This document shows positions 10,021 to 17,833 of a stretch of 64,000 bases of DNA, piece after piece (positions within the stretch are counted from its first letter, which is position 1; each line of letters opens with the position of its first letter). The stretch lies in contig JABCZD010000002.1 in the NCBI GenBank assembly GCA_013289855.1, forward strand, positions 62,001-126,000, given 5' to 3'. Source of the DNA: Acidobacteriota bacterium (GTDB lineage Bacteria; Acidobacteriota; Terriglobia; Acidiferrales; UBA7541). A program made the position numbers and the translations under genes. The notes beneath the pieces were generated by a model, which saw only the letters and a program-made list of their open reading frames with translations, did not search any database and was not told the origin of the DNA.

Positions 10021-11009
10021 AGGTGCTGATCACTGGAGCCACGGGTTTCATCGGCGGATATCTCGCCAAGCACTGCGCCGAGGCTGGCGCTTCAGTGCTG
10101 GGAATCGATATCCGTGAGCCAGAGAATGCTTGGCCTCACGCCGCTTTCGAGCGCTGCGACGTCTTGGACTCTGCGCGCTTGCAAGTCTTGCTCTCCACAT
10201 TTCGCCCCGAGCGCATCTTTCATCTCGCGGCTCAGAGTTACTCCACGCTATCCTGGAAACAGCCGCGCGAGACCATGGATATCAACGTTGGTGGGACCAT
10301 CAGCCTGTTCGAGTGCCTTCGCGCGTTGGCCATGAAGCCTCTGGTTGTGGTCGCGTGTTCGAGCGCGCAATATGGTTCCGTTGCCGAATCGGACCTGCCT
10401 ATTCGCGAGAGTCATGCGCTTTCTCCGTTACATCCGTATGGCGTCAGCAAGGTCGCCGCGGACTTGCTTGCCGCGCAGTATTTCGCGAATTACGCGATCC
10501 CGGCGATTCGCCTTCGCATCTTCAATACCACTGGACCGGGAAAACTGGGCGATGTCTGCTCTGACCTCGCGAAGCGCGCCGTCGAGATCGAGATGGGAAC
10601 TTGTCCGCCGTCACTTGCCGTCGGCAATCTGCAAAATCGCCGCTCGCTAACCGACGTTCGCGATCTCGTCCGAGGACTCTGGTTAGCCGCCGAACACTGC
10701 CGCGCCGGCGAGGTTTACAACATTGGTGGTGACGACGTCTATTCGGTCGAGCAGCTCGTCGACATGATTCGCGCGCAAGTAAAATTCAGCTTCCAGGTGG
10801 AGCAGCGCCCGGAATTAATGCGCTCTCGTGATGAGCAGGTCATCGCTGGGGACAACGCCAAATTTCGCAATTGTTGCGGCTGGCAGCCTGCGATTCCTCT
10901 GGCTGCCACTCTGCGCGACATGCTGGCGTGGTGGAGAGTTCGTCTTGCAGCCGCCGTTCCGCAATTGCCACGGCAGGAATCCGCCGGGCTCCAGAATTTC
11001 AGCGTTTGA
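10017..11009 (+). CDS. NAD-dependent GDP-sugar epimerase/dehydratase (SDR)
   Basis: Extended short-chain dehydrogenase of 330 aa. NAD-binding GATGFIGGYLAKH at the N-terminus, Ser of the triad in ACSSAQYGS, and the catalytic YGVSK near residue 142. Starts at ATGA overlapping hddC. In Yersinia-type O-antigen clusters the same place is held by GDP-heptose 4,6-dehydratase/reductase (dmhA/dmhB), so a 6-deoxy-heptose product is plausible. GDP-mannose 4,6-dehydratase or RMD-type reductase are alternatives; the exact reaction is inferred only from context. Confidence 0.8.
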   Translation: MKVLITGATGFIGGYLAKHCAEAGASVLGIDIREPENAWPHAAFERCDVLDSARLQVLLSTFRPERIFHLAAQSYSTLSWKQPRETMDINVGGTISLFECLRALAMKPLVVVACSSAQYGSVAESDLPIRESHALSPLHPYGVSKVAADLLAAQYFANYAIPAIRLRIFNTTGPGKLGDVCSDLAKRAVEIEMGTCPPSLAVGNLQNRRSLTDVRDLVRGLWLAAEHCRAGEVYNIGGDDVYSVEQLVDMIRAQVKFSFQVEQRPELMRSRDEQVIAGDNAKFRNCCGWQPAIPLAATLRDMLAWWRVRLAAAVPQLPRQESAGLQNFSV

Positions 11010-11059
11010 AGGAGAATGGACTTCGCGACCGCAAAAATACTCGCAAGTCTCAGCCGTCC

Positions 11060-11674
11060 ATGAAAACTCAAGAGAACACCAAGCTTCTGCAGGATCTGGT
11101 GCGCGCCCGCATTCGGAGCTCCATCGAACTCAAGCAAGTCTTGCTGGCGGACTCCGCTTTTCACGATCTTGTGGCTCACGTCGCCATGCAAATCGTCAAA
11201 TCGCTGCGCGCTGGCGGCAAGGTGATGTTCTTCGGCAATGGCGGTAGCGCCGCCGATGCCCAGCATCTCGCCGCGGAGTTTACCGGGCGCTACTTGAAAG
11301 AACGCCGCGCGCTGCCGGCCCTGGCGCTGCATGCCAATACTTCGTCGCTCACCGCCATTGGCAACGACTACGGCTTCGAGTTCGTCTTTGCCCGCCAGCT
11401 CGAAGCGCTCGGCAAAGAGGGCGATGTTGCGGTGGGAATTTCCACCAGCGGAAACTCCCCCAATGTGCTGCGCGCGCTGGAAGCCGCAAAGTCCAAATCT
11501 ATTTACAGGGTAGCGCTCGCCGGAAAAACCGGCGGTAGAATGAAACAGCTTGCGGATTGCACCATTTGCATTCCTTCAGACGATACGCCGCGCATTCAGG
11601 AGTGCCACATCCTCACCGGTCACCTGATCTGCGAGATCGCCGAGGAAATGCTGTTCGAGCCGTCGCAGGAGTAA
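11060..11674 (+). CDS. gmhA: Phosphoheptose isomerase
   Basis: SIS-domain isomerase of 204 aa converting sedoheptulose 7-phosphate to D-glycero-D-manno-heptose 7-phosphate, the first committed step of heptose synthesis. Hallmarks: FFGNGGSAADAQHLAAEF near residue 57 and GISTSGNSPNVLRAL near 128, with the family's SDD..RIQE-like IPSDDTPRIQECHILTGH. Length matches GmhA (about 190-200 aa). I take ATG 11060; an open frame extends further upstream but enters unrelated sequence. Part of the hddA-hddC-SDR-gmhA-gmhB run. Confidence 0.92.
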   Translation: MKTQENTKLLQDLVRARIRSSIELKQVLLADSAFHDLVAHVAMQIVKSLRAGGKVMFFGNGGSAADAQHLAAEFTGRYLKERRALPALALHANTSSLTAIGNDYGFEFVFARQLEALGKEGDVAVGISTSGNSPNVLRALEAAKSKSIYRVALAGKTGGRMKQLADCTICIPSDDTPRIQECHILTGHLICEIAEEMLFEPSQE

Positions 11675-11687
11675 TCCCGTCTCCAAC

Positions 11688-12317
11688 ATGTTGCGAATCC
11701 TTTTTGTTGAGCCAGGAGCCGCTGTCGCCGGCCCGGCGATCTTCATCGACCGCGACGGCGTTATCAATTGCCGCAGACCGGACGACTACGTCCTGGACTG
11801 GTCACAATTCATTTTTCTGCCGGGCATGCGCGTAGCCCTAAAGCAGCTCGCAACACTTGGGCTGCCCATGATCGTCATTTCCAACCAGGCGGCCGTCGGC
11901 AAGGGTCTTCTCGACTCTTCGCGCCTCGAGGAAATCACCACTCGCATGCAGCAAGCACTGCTCTCGGACGGCACGCCGCTCGCCGCCGCTTACTACTGCA
12001 TCCATCGGGCCGACGAAAATTGCCCGTGCCGCAAGCCAAAACCAGGACTGCTCGTAAAAGCCGCCGCCGATTTCCAGATCGACCTGCGCCGCTCGATCTT
12101 CATTGGCGATTCCGCGAGCGATGTGGAGGCCGCTCAGGCGGCAGGCTGCCAGCCAGTCCTCTTCGGCGCCGCTCTTAACCTTGGCACCAGTCCTAACCTT
12201 GGCACCGGTCCTAAGGCCGCGTCCAGCTCACTGGAATGGCTCCAGGAGCTCTCACAGGCGCGTACAGCGAACGATCTTTTCGAGGTCGCCACGAAATGCC
12301 TGCAAGCCCGAAAATGA
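11688..12317 (+). CDS. gmhB: D-glycero-D-manno-heptose 1,7-bisphosphate 7-phosphatase
   Basis: HAD-superfamily phosphatase of 209 aa. HAD motif I is FIDRDGVINCRRPDDYV (nucleophile and general-acid Asp), motif II ISNQAAVGKG, and motif IV IFIGDSASDVEAAQAAGCQ; the zinc loop CIHRADENCPCRKPKPG is diagnostic for GmhB/histidinol-phosphatase types. It follows gmhA by 13 nt. About 15 residues precede motif I, and the C-terminal tail carries a small duplication at 12176-12211. In the GDP pathway the phosphatase acts on a bisphosphate in the alpha series. Confidence 0.9.
   Translation: MLRILFVEPGAAVAGPAIFIDRDGVINCRRPDDYVLDWSQFIFLPGMRVALKQLATLGLPMIVISNQAAVGKGLLDSSRLEEITTRMQQALLSDGTPLAAAYYCIHRADENCPCRKPKPGLLVKAAADFQIDLRRSIFIGDSASDVEAAQAAGCQPVLFGAALNLGTSPNLGTGPKAASSSLEWLQELSQARTANDLFEVATKCLQARK
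12176..12211 (+). repeat. 18-nt tandem duplication within the gmhB tail
   Basis: Two adjacent 18-nt units (12176-12193 and 12194-12211) differ at one base and encode LNLGTS/PNLGTG. The repeat keeps frame and sits after the last catalytic HAD motif, so it should not affect activity. Confidence 0.8.
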
Positions 12318-12425
12318 GGGCGCGGCACGCATCTAACTGCAGACAAAGGGCTTACCTTGCAAAGGAGCCATTCCAGCCTGTTGCGGGGCGCGATGGCTGT
12401 TTCGGCTGCCATGCCCTGGGGTTTC

Positions 12426-12482
12426 GCGAAAGGTTTTGAAAACAAAGGCACTTTAAGTCCCTTTGTTTTCACAACCTTTCGC
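12426..12482. repeat. Long imperfect palindrome after gmhB
   Basis: Arms 12426-12448 and 12460-12482 (23 bp, one mismatch) flank an 11-nt loop. It stands about 110 nt past gmhB and before the next gene, so it could end transcription of the heptose operon, but no T-run follows either arm. The core (AAAACAAAGG, ACTTTAA, CCCTTT) recurs in part at 49605-49628, hinting at a dispersed element. The rest of the gap 12318-12666 shows no gene that I can support. Confidence 0.6.
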
Positions 12483-12666
12483 AAGTGTTCATTCTAATCG
12501 GGTTAAGTGCTCCTTTCGTTGATAAATTGGTAACTATGCCGCTACATCGAAGCCTTGGGACACCGACGCACAAAGAACCTATCTTCCACAGCGCGTCGGC
12601 GCTTATATTGGAGTCTGCAACTCCTAGTTTAACTCTAACAGTGTCGCGCCATAAGAGGGAGCGCCC

Positions 12667-13512
12667 GTGCCATCGCTGAAGCGTTACATGCAGGGCGTTC
12701 TCAAGCGAGCTGGTCTTTATCAGCGGCTGAAGGCTTCGCGCGTCTATGACCTGTACTGGAGCGTCGCCGACGCCACGGTTGTCGAGCGTGTGCAAAGAGA
12801 ACTCCGTTTCTACCGTAGTCTTCTGGACGGCTTTGGCCGCGGTTCCTTGGTCTTCGATGTTGGGGCGAACCATGGAACCAAGACGGATGTCTTCCTGAAA
12901 CTCGGCGCGCGCGTAGTGGCCGTCGAGCCCGATCAGACCAACCAGGAAGTCTTAAGGCAGAAGTTCCTCACCTACAGACTGTCTCGCAAACCGGTTGTGA
13001 TCGTGGGCAAGGCCCTCAGTGACAAAGAAGCCGTCGAAACCATGTGGATCGACGAACCGGGATCCGCCAAGAATACGCTCTCGAAGAAATGGGTCGAGAC
13101 CCTAAAACATGACGACGAACGCTTTCAGCAGCATCACGAGTTTGCAGAGCGAATAACCGTGGAAACGACGACGCTCGACAAATTGATTTCCGCTCATGGA
13201 GTGCCGTTCTTCATCAAGATCGATGTCGAAGGCCATGAGCCGAGCGTCTTGCGCGGCTTGCATTCCGCCGTTCCGTACCTTTCGTTCGAGGTCAACCTGC
13301 CAGAATTTGCCGCCGAGGGGCAGGAATGCGTCGAGATACTGAGCCGCCTGGCTCCCGACTGCGGCTTCAACTACGCCGCTGGTGACTATGAGGGCGGTTT
13401 AGCACTTCGAGAATGGCTGGCCGCTCCGGCTTTTTCTCGTGTCCTCGCTGCCTGCACCGAAAAAAGCATCGAGGTTTTTTGGAAGACTCCGCTCTCATCT
13501 AAACCGACCTAG
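12667..13512 (+). CDS. FkbM family SAM-dependent methyltransferase (second copy)
   Basis: Methyltransferase of 281 aa. SAM-binding motif SLVFDVGANHGTKTDVFLKLG near residue 60, acidic loop VVAVEPDQTN, and FFIKIDVEGHEPSVLRGL near 180 are the FkbM hallmarks. It begins at GTG 12667, after the palindrome and a 350-nt gap, and so probably has its own promoter. It differs strongly from the copy at 3413, so this is not a recent duplication. Likely substrate: a hydroxyl of the surface glycan. Confidence 0.82.
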   Translation: MPSLKRYMQGVLKRAGLYQRLKASRVYDLYWSVADATVVERVQRELRFYRSLLDGFGRGSLVFDVGANHGTKTDVFLKLGARVVAVEPDQTNQEVLRQKFLTYRLSRKPVVIVGKALSDKEAVETMWIDEPGSAKNTLSKKWVETLKHDDERFQQHHEFAERITVETTTLDKLISAHGVPFFIKIDVEGHEPSVLRGLHSAVPYLSFEVNLPEFAAEGQECVEILSRLAPDCGFNYAAGDYEGGLALREWLAAPAFSRVLAACTEKSIEVFWKTPLSSKPT

Positions 13513-13599
13513 AAAAGACCCGCGGTGGAACCGATCCGCGCAAACGCCGTGTCACTAGCGTCGGATGGGGTACTCCAGGCCGGACGCTGGATCGCCTCG

Positions 13600-15225
13600 C
13601 TACTGAGGTATCGCCGTCAGCGCCGTTGGTGGATTAGGAGTGTCGCTGGCCGGAGCGCCACCCGCCGTAAGCGGATGCGGATAAGTATACGGCGTGTAAT
13701 TGGGTGACGATGGCCAACCTGAACCTGTACAAATATAAAAGACGCCTTTGCCGCCGCCACTCTGGTTCCAACTTCCTTGATCCGTGGCCCAATAACCCAC
13801 ACCCGCAGAGCAGCTCGTTGGGCGATTTGCGAGCGTCCCGTATCCGGTGCCTGTCGTTCCGTTGAAGGGCGATGTGGGAGACGACTGCGCCGATTGCGAA
13901 ACCTCGGAATAAACATCGCGGTTAATTAGAACTCTGGTTGAAGTGCCGTCGCTGGCGATAGATACAGGAGTTCCGAGACCCCCGGCGGTCATCTTTTCAC
14001 CGGCCTCGTAAATAGGATCAAGCGCAGGATGCGGCCAGCCAGCCGATCCAAGCGTTGCCAAGATCGGCGTTGCACTCTGCAACAGAGTGCCTACTCCGCT
14101 TCCCGGCTGGTCCAGGCACGCGGAAGTTGAGGAAAAGGGAATCTGATCATAAGGCCCTGTTCCGTTACAACTGCCCCACGGGGCACCCGTTTGTATAAAC
14201 CTTGCAATACCCACTGCCACAAATTCGTTACAACCCCCACCCGGAGCGGAAACCGAATTACTGAAATAGTACCCGGTGCCACTGAGTACTCCGTCTAATG
14301 AGTCACACCCCGCAGACCCGATCGTTACTTGATTGTAGTAAGCTTCAACCTGACGCATCCCTCGGAATCGTCCGCCCCATGCGGTGCCATGCGCACCACA
14401 GAGGCCGTCGCCCGACATATTCGTGAGTTCATTAAAACGACAAACCCACCGCCCTCCGCCCGAGCTATTACCGGGACTGACATCGTTCTCGCTGAATCTT
14501 ATGCCGCTGACGTTGTTGTTCTCTATGTATAGAGATTGCGATGTTCCAAAAGTGTCTGCGCTGGCAAACGAGTTATCACCATAAGTCCCAACGCCTTGCC
14601 ATGCGTCAAAACTAATTTGCACCAGAAACGAAGCACCCTGCGGTGATTCACTAGCGGAATTGTGATCTACAACGCCGAACACGTTATCAACGGCTACCAT
14701 GCCGCCATCTAAGGCACTGCCCCATTCGCCAGCGGTGAAAGTTATATTATCAACGCGAATCTGAGCGCAGCCGCTCGTTGTGCAGGTGCCTACGAAGGAT
14801 ATAGCCCCTGGACCCAGGTTTTGAGACTTATTGGTAGTGCCCATGTTGAGCAGCTCTACTTTGGCCGTCTGACCAACGCTGAGGCCCGTAAACTTGAAGA
14901 ACGGTACGGTGCCGCTCTCGGTCAGCGTCGTGTTGGCGGTCCCCGCTCCGAACGTCCCGGCGCCCGTGTTGGGCGTTCCGGTTCCGGTGATGTCGATGCC
15001 CACGCCAGAAATCGTGATTCCAGAGCTCCAGGTGCAGGAACCTGTCGGAATTTGAATGGTGTCGCCGTTGACCGCGGTATGTGTGGGTCCATTAATTACG
15101 GCATTGACGTCGGACTGCTGGCAAGAGGCTGCTTTGATCGTCGCGCCGCCACTTTGCGCGTGGGCGGCAAACGGTGTTAGCAAGAGCAACAAACTCATGA
15201 TGGGAAGTGAGCGAGCTCGTTTCAT
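13600..15225 (-). CDS. Secreted Ser/Gly/Thr-rich protein, probable beta-helix fold
   Basis: Exported protein of about 541 aa on the strand opposite to the glycan locus. A Sec signal peptide is clear: basic KRAR, a Leu-rich core, and cleavage after AHAQ. The mature part is rich in Gly, Ser, Thr and Asn with repeats of strand-turn pattern (GIDITGTGTPNTGAGTFGAG, VDNITFTAGEWG, IENNNVSGIRFSENDVS), as in right-handed parallel beta-helix proteins such as pectate-lyase-like surface proteins. It ends in PNPPTALTAIPQ, the beginning of a fibronectin-III-like linker that stops abruptly, so the C-terminus may be truncated. I prefer the second Met (15225) as start. Function unknown. Confidence 0.72.
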   Translation of the reverse strand: MKRARSLPIMSLLLLLTPFAAHAQSGGATIKAASCQQSDVNAVINGPTHTAVNGDTIQIPTGSCTWSSGITISGVGIDITGTGTPNTGAGTFGAGTANTTLTESGTVPFFKFTGLSVGQTAKVELLNMGTTNKSQNLGPGAISFVGTCTTSGCAQIRVDNITFTAGEWGSALDGGMVAVDNVFGVVDHNSASESPQGASFLVQISFDAWQGVGTYGDNSFASADTFGTSQSLYIENNNVSGIRFSENDVSPGNSSGGGRWVCRFNELTNMSGDGLCGAHGTAWGGRFRGMRQVEAYYNQVTIGSAGCDSLDGVLSGTGYYFSNSVSAPGGGCNEFVAVGIARFIQTGAPWGSCNGTGPYDQIPFSSTSACLDQPGSGVGTLLQSATPILATLGSAGWPHPALDPIYEAGEKMTAGGLGTPVSIASDGTSTRVLINRDVYSEVSQSAQSSPTSPFNGTTGTGYGTLANRPTSCSAGVGYWATDQGSWNQSGGGKGVFYICTGSGWPSSPNYTPYTYPHPLTAGGAPASDTPNPPTALTAIPQ

Positions 15226-15743
15226 TGTCAGCACAACTCCTTAGCGTTCCGGGGACCGAAACTACGGTGCAGGGCGAATCGAGACTTAACACCTATTGAC
15301 TTCAATGCGATTGTGAGGAGACAACTGCTTGCCCCTCGCCTACTGCGTCCCCAAGACAGAGTAGCTCTCAACTCCAATTAAATCCTACTGGTCTAGAGTC
15401 CAGAATGCGAGCAGGACGCGTACCTGTACCCCCACTGGTCGTACCTGTATGCAGCTCCAAGAGCCTGGTGGGCACGACCATTAGATTGCTCTAAGGCTTT
15501 TTAAATCAGTTGAATGCGTCCTTGGTCGGAAGGGTCTGTGGTTGCTGAACGGCCCAGAATGGAAGCCAGGTGAGATGGGGTTGTCATAAAATTTGCAAGC
15601 TCGTTTAGGAAGCAAAAAAAAATGTATTTGAAACGGGGTTTGCAGTCGCCGGAAAGCTTTGGTTGACCACTGCGAAATCGCCCGCGACAAAAGATACGAG
15701 CGGCAAGCCCGTTAGCGGGTAAACTTTAATCGGAGATCATGAA
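15226..15743. other. Intergenic region between divergent genes
   Basis: About 520 nt between the reverse secreted-protein gene and the forward methyltransferase. It must hold both promoters. I see short AT-richer stretches near 15585-15625 and a small inverted pair TGGTCGT/ACGACCA (about 15435 and 15475), but no convincing gene, RNA or terminator. Confidence 0.5.
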
Positions 15744-16385
15744 ATGTATATCGTGGATCGGACGTTGACGTTCGTCCGAGGGTTTATCATGAGTTATGGC
15801 CCCTCGGGCATCAAAAAAAAGCTCTGGGATAAGGAATTTTCCAGCAGCAAATGGGACTTCATTGACAACACGGCCGGCGATTGCGTGTATCCCTACCTTG
15901 AAAAGTACGCGCACAACGGGAATATCCTGGATCTGGGCTGCGGCCCGGGCAACACCGCGAACGAGTTGGCCGCGAATGTCTACCAGAGCTATATCGGCGT
16001 TGATATATCGGAGGCCGCTCTAGCAAAGGCTGTCAGACGCTCGCAGGAGAACGGTCGCGGGCAGCAAAACAGCTTCGTTAATTCGGACTTCCTGGGCTAC
16101 AAACCGACGCAGGAATTCGACATCATCCTGTTTCGCGAGTCCATGTACCACGTTCCGTACGGTCAAGTGATTCCGATCCTCGAAAAATATGCAAAACATC
16201 TGAAGCCGGGAGGCGTTTTTATCGTGCGCCTCTACGCCGGGGATCATCGGCCGGGCGTGATCAAAACGCGCGTAACCGCCAAGCTGGATTTGCTCAAGCG
16301 CGAATTCGATATAGTGGAATCGCGGCAGTTCGATTTGCCAGCCATGCCCAACGTGGTCGTCTTTCGGCCTCGCAGTAAGAGCTGA
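15744..16385 (+). CDS. Class I SAM-dependent methyltransferase
   Basis: Methyltransferase of 213 aa. SAM-binding motif I is ILDLGCGPGNTANELA near residue 56, motif II YIGVDISEAALAKAV, and motif IV-like FDIILFRESMYHV near 130, as in the methyltransf_25/11 families. ATG 15744 has GGAG 8 nt upstream; ATG 15789 with GAGGG is a good alternative that removes 15 residues. Position within the glycan locus suggests a sugar or lipid-linked substrate, but this superfamily is broad and the substrate is unknown. Confidence 0.78.
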   Translation: MYIVDRTLTFVRGFIMSYGPSGIKKKLWDKEFSSSKWDFIDNTAGDCVYPYLEKYAHNGNILDLGCGPGNTANELAANVYQSYIGVDISEAALAKAVRRSQENGRGQQNSFVNSDFLGYKPTQEFDIILFRESMYHVPYGQVIPILEKYAKHLKPGGVFIVRLYAGDHRPGVIKTRVTAKLDLLKREFDIVESRQFDLPAMPNVVVFRPRSKS

Positions 16386-16519
16386 GCGTCGGAACGAAAA
16401 ACTTTCCGAAGCAAAGGACTTCTGGTGCTGGCCTGAGCTGCGCGCCAATTTTGTAATCGTTTGCGAGATTCTTGTGGGGTCCGCGATACATATGCGCCCC
16501 GGTGCGAAAGGAACTTAGT

Positions 16520-17833
16520 GTGAAGATCAGCGTCTTTGGAATGGGCTACGTCGGAACGGTGTCCGCGGGCTGCTTGGCCCAGGAGGGTCATGAGGTCATC
16601 GGCGTCGATCCGGTGCGGACTAAAGTCGATCTCATCAACGCCGGGCAGTCCCCGATCGTCGAGGCGGACATTGGGGAGATTATTGCTGGGAACGTTAAGG
16701 CTGGCCGGCTGCGCGCCACAGACAACCAGGTGGAAGCGATACGCGCCACGGAGTTGTCGTTCGTTTGCGTCGGCACCCCGAGCCAGGCCAACGGCAATTT
16801 GGACTTGACGCATATGCGCCGCGTTTGTGAATTGATCGGCGCGGCGCTCAAGGATAAGCCGGCGCGTCACACGGTGGTGATCCGCAGCACGATTCTGCCC
16901 GGCACCATGCGCCAGATCGTTATTCCGACGCTTGAGGAATGCTCCGGCAAGAGCGCGGGTGTCGACTTTGGCGTGTGCAACAATCCGGAATTTCTGCGCG
17001 AGGGCTCGGCGGTAAAAGATTTTAATGCGCCACCCAAGACGGTGATCGGCGAGTTCGACCGCGCCAGCGGTGAGCTGTTGGCGACGCTGTACGCCAAGCT
17101 GGATGCGCCCTTCATTCGCACCGATTTGGAAACCGCCGAGATGGTCAAATACGTGGATAACAGTTGGCACGCGCTGAAAATCGGCTTCGCGAATGAGATC
17201 GGAAATCTGTGCAAGGCCGCTTCCATCGATGCGCATGAGGTGATGAAGATTTTCTGTCAGGATAAAAAACTGAACATTTCCACGGCGTATCTTATGCCGG
17301 GTTTTGCCTTCGGCGGTTCGTGCTTGCCCAAGGATCTGCGCGCGCTATCTTACAAAGCGAAAATGTTCGATTTGGATCTGCCCATCATGAATGCTATCTT
17401 GCCCAGCAACGAGGTGCAGGTTGCTACCGGGCTGCAAATGATCGTGGATGCCGGCCATCGGCGCGTCGGGATATTAGGTTTTAGCTTTAAAGCGGGAACC
17501 GACGATCTGCGCGAGAGCCCCATGATCGAAGTGATCGAGCATCTGATTGGCAAAGGCTACGATCTCCGCATTTTCGACAAGAATGTGCAGATGGCCAGCC
17601 TGGTTGGCGCCAATCGCGACTTCATCCTGAACCGCATTCCACACATTTCACGGCTGATGGTCAAAAATATTGACGCCGTCCTGGAGCACGCGCAAACCGT
17701 AGTGATTGGCAACAAAGACAGCGATTTTTCCGCGGTCCTGGAGCGCTTGCGTGAGGGGCAGCGGCTGGTGGATTTCGTCCGAATTACAAATCGCAGGAGC
17801 GAAAATGGCAAGTACGACGGCATCTGCTGGTAA
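16520..17833 (+). CDS. UDP/GDP-sugar 6-dehydrogenase (AlgD/Ugd family)
   Basis: NAD-dependent enzyme of 437 aa oxidising the C6 hydroxyl of a nucleotide sugar to the uronic acid in two steps. N-terminal Rossmann KISVFGMGYVGTVSAGCLAQEGH; catalytic Cys in FGGSCLPKDLRAL near residue 262; the ELSFVCVGTPS and NPEFLREGSA motifs are intact. The order and the FGMGYVG start resemble GDP-mannose 6-dehydrogenase AlgD more than UDP-glucose dehydrogenase, so GDP-mannuronate is a reasonable guess. GTG 16520 follows AAAGGAA. The 3' end overlaps the next gene by 29 nt. Confidence 0.88.
   Translation: MKISVFGMGYVGTVSAGCLAQEGHEVIGVDPVRTKVDLINAGQSPIVEADIGEIIAGNVKAGRLRATDNQVEAIRATELSFVCVGTPSQANGNLDLTHMRRVCELIGAALKDKPARHTVVIRSTILPGTMRQIVIPTLEECSGKSAGVDFGVCNNPEFLREGSAVKDFNAPPKTVIGEFDRASGELLATLYAKLDAPFIRTDLETAEMVKYVDNSWHALKIGFANEIGNLCKAASIDAHEVMKIFCQDKKLNISTAYLMPGFAFGGSCLPKDLRALSYKAKMFDLDLPIMNAILPSNEVQVATGLQMIVDAGHRRVGILGFSFKAGTDDLRESPMIEVIEHLIGKGYDLRIFDKNVQMASLVGANRDFILNRIPHISRLMVKNIDAVLEHAQTVVIGNKDSDFSAVLERLREGQRLVDFVRITNRRSENGKYDGICW

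Noticed and set aside
11016..11063. 15-codon leader frame ending with ATGA at the gmhA start
   Set aside because: The ribosome site is almost in contact with its ATG and the peptide has no attenuator-type codon run; coupling to gmhA is possible but not supportable.
12485..12679. 64-codon forward frame before the second FkbM gene
   Set aside because: No motif, overlaps the palindrome end and the FkbM start; probably chance.
13525..13707. 60-codon forward frame at the end of the reverse secreted-protein gene
   Set aside because: Arg-rich antisense-like peptide with no ribosome site of note.
16244..17236. 330-codon reverse open frame across the methyltransferase and dehydrogenase genes
   Set aside because: Covers the antisense of two genes with intact SAM and NAD motifs; composition is typical of antisense frames in GC-rich DNA.
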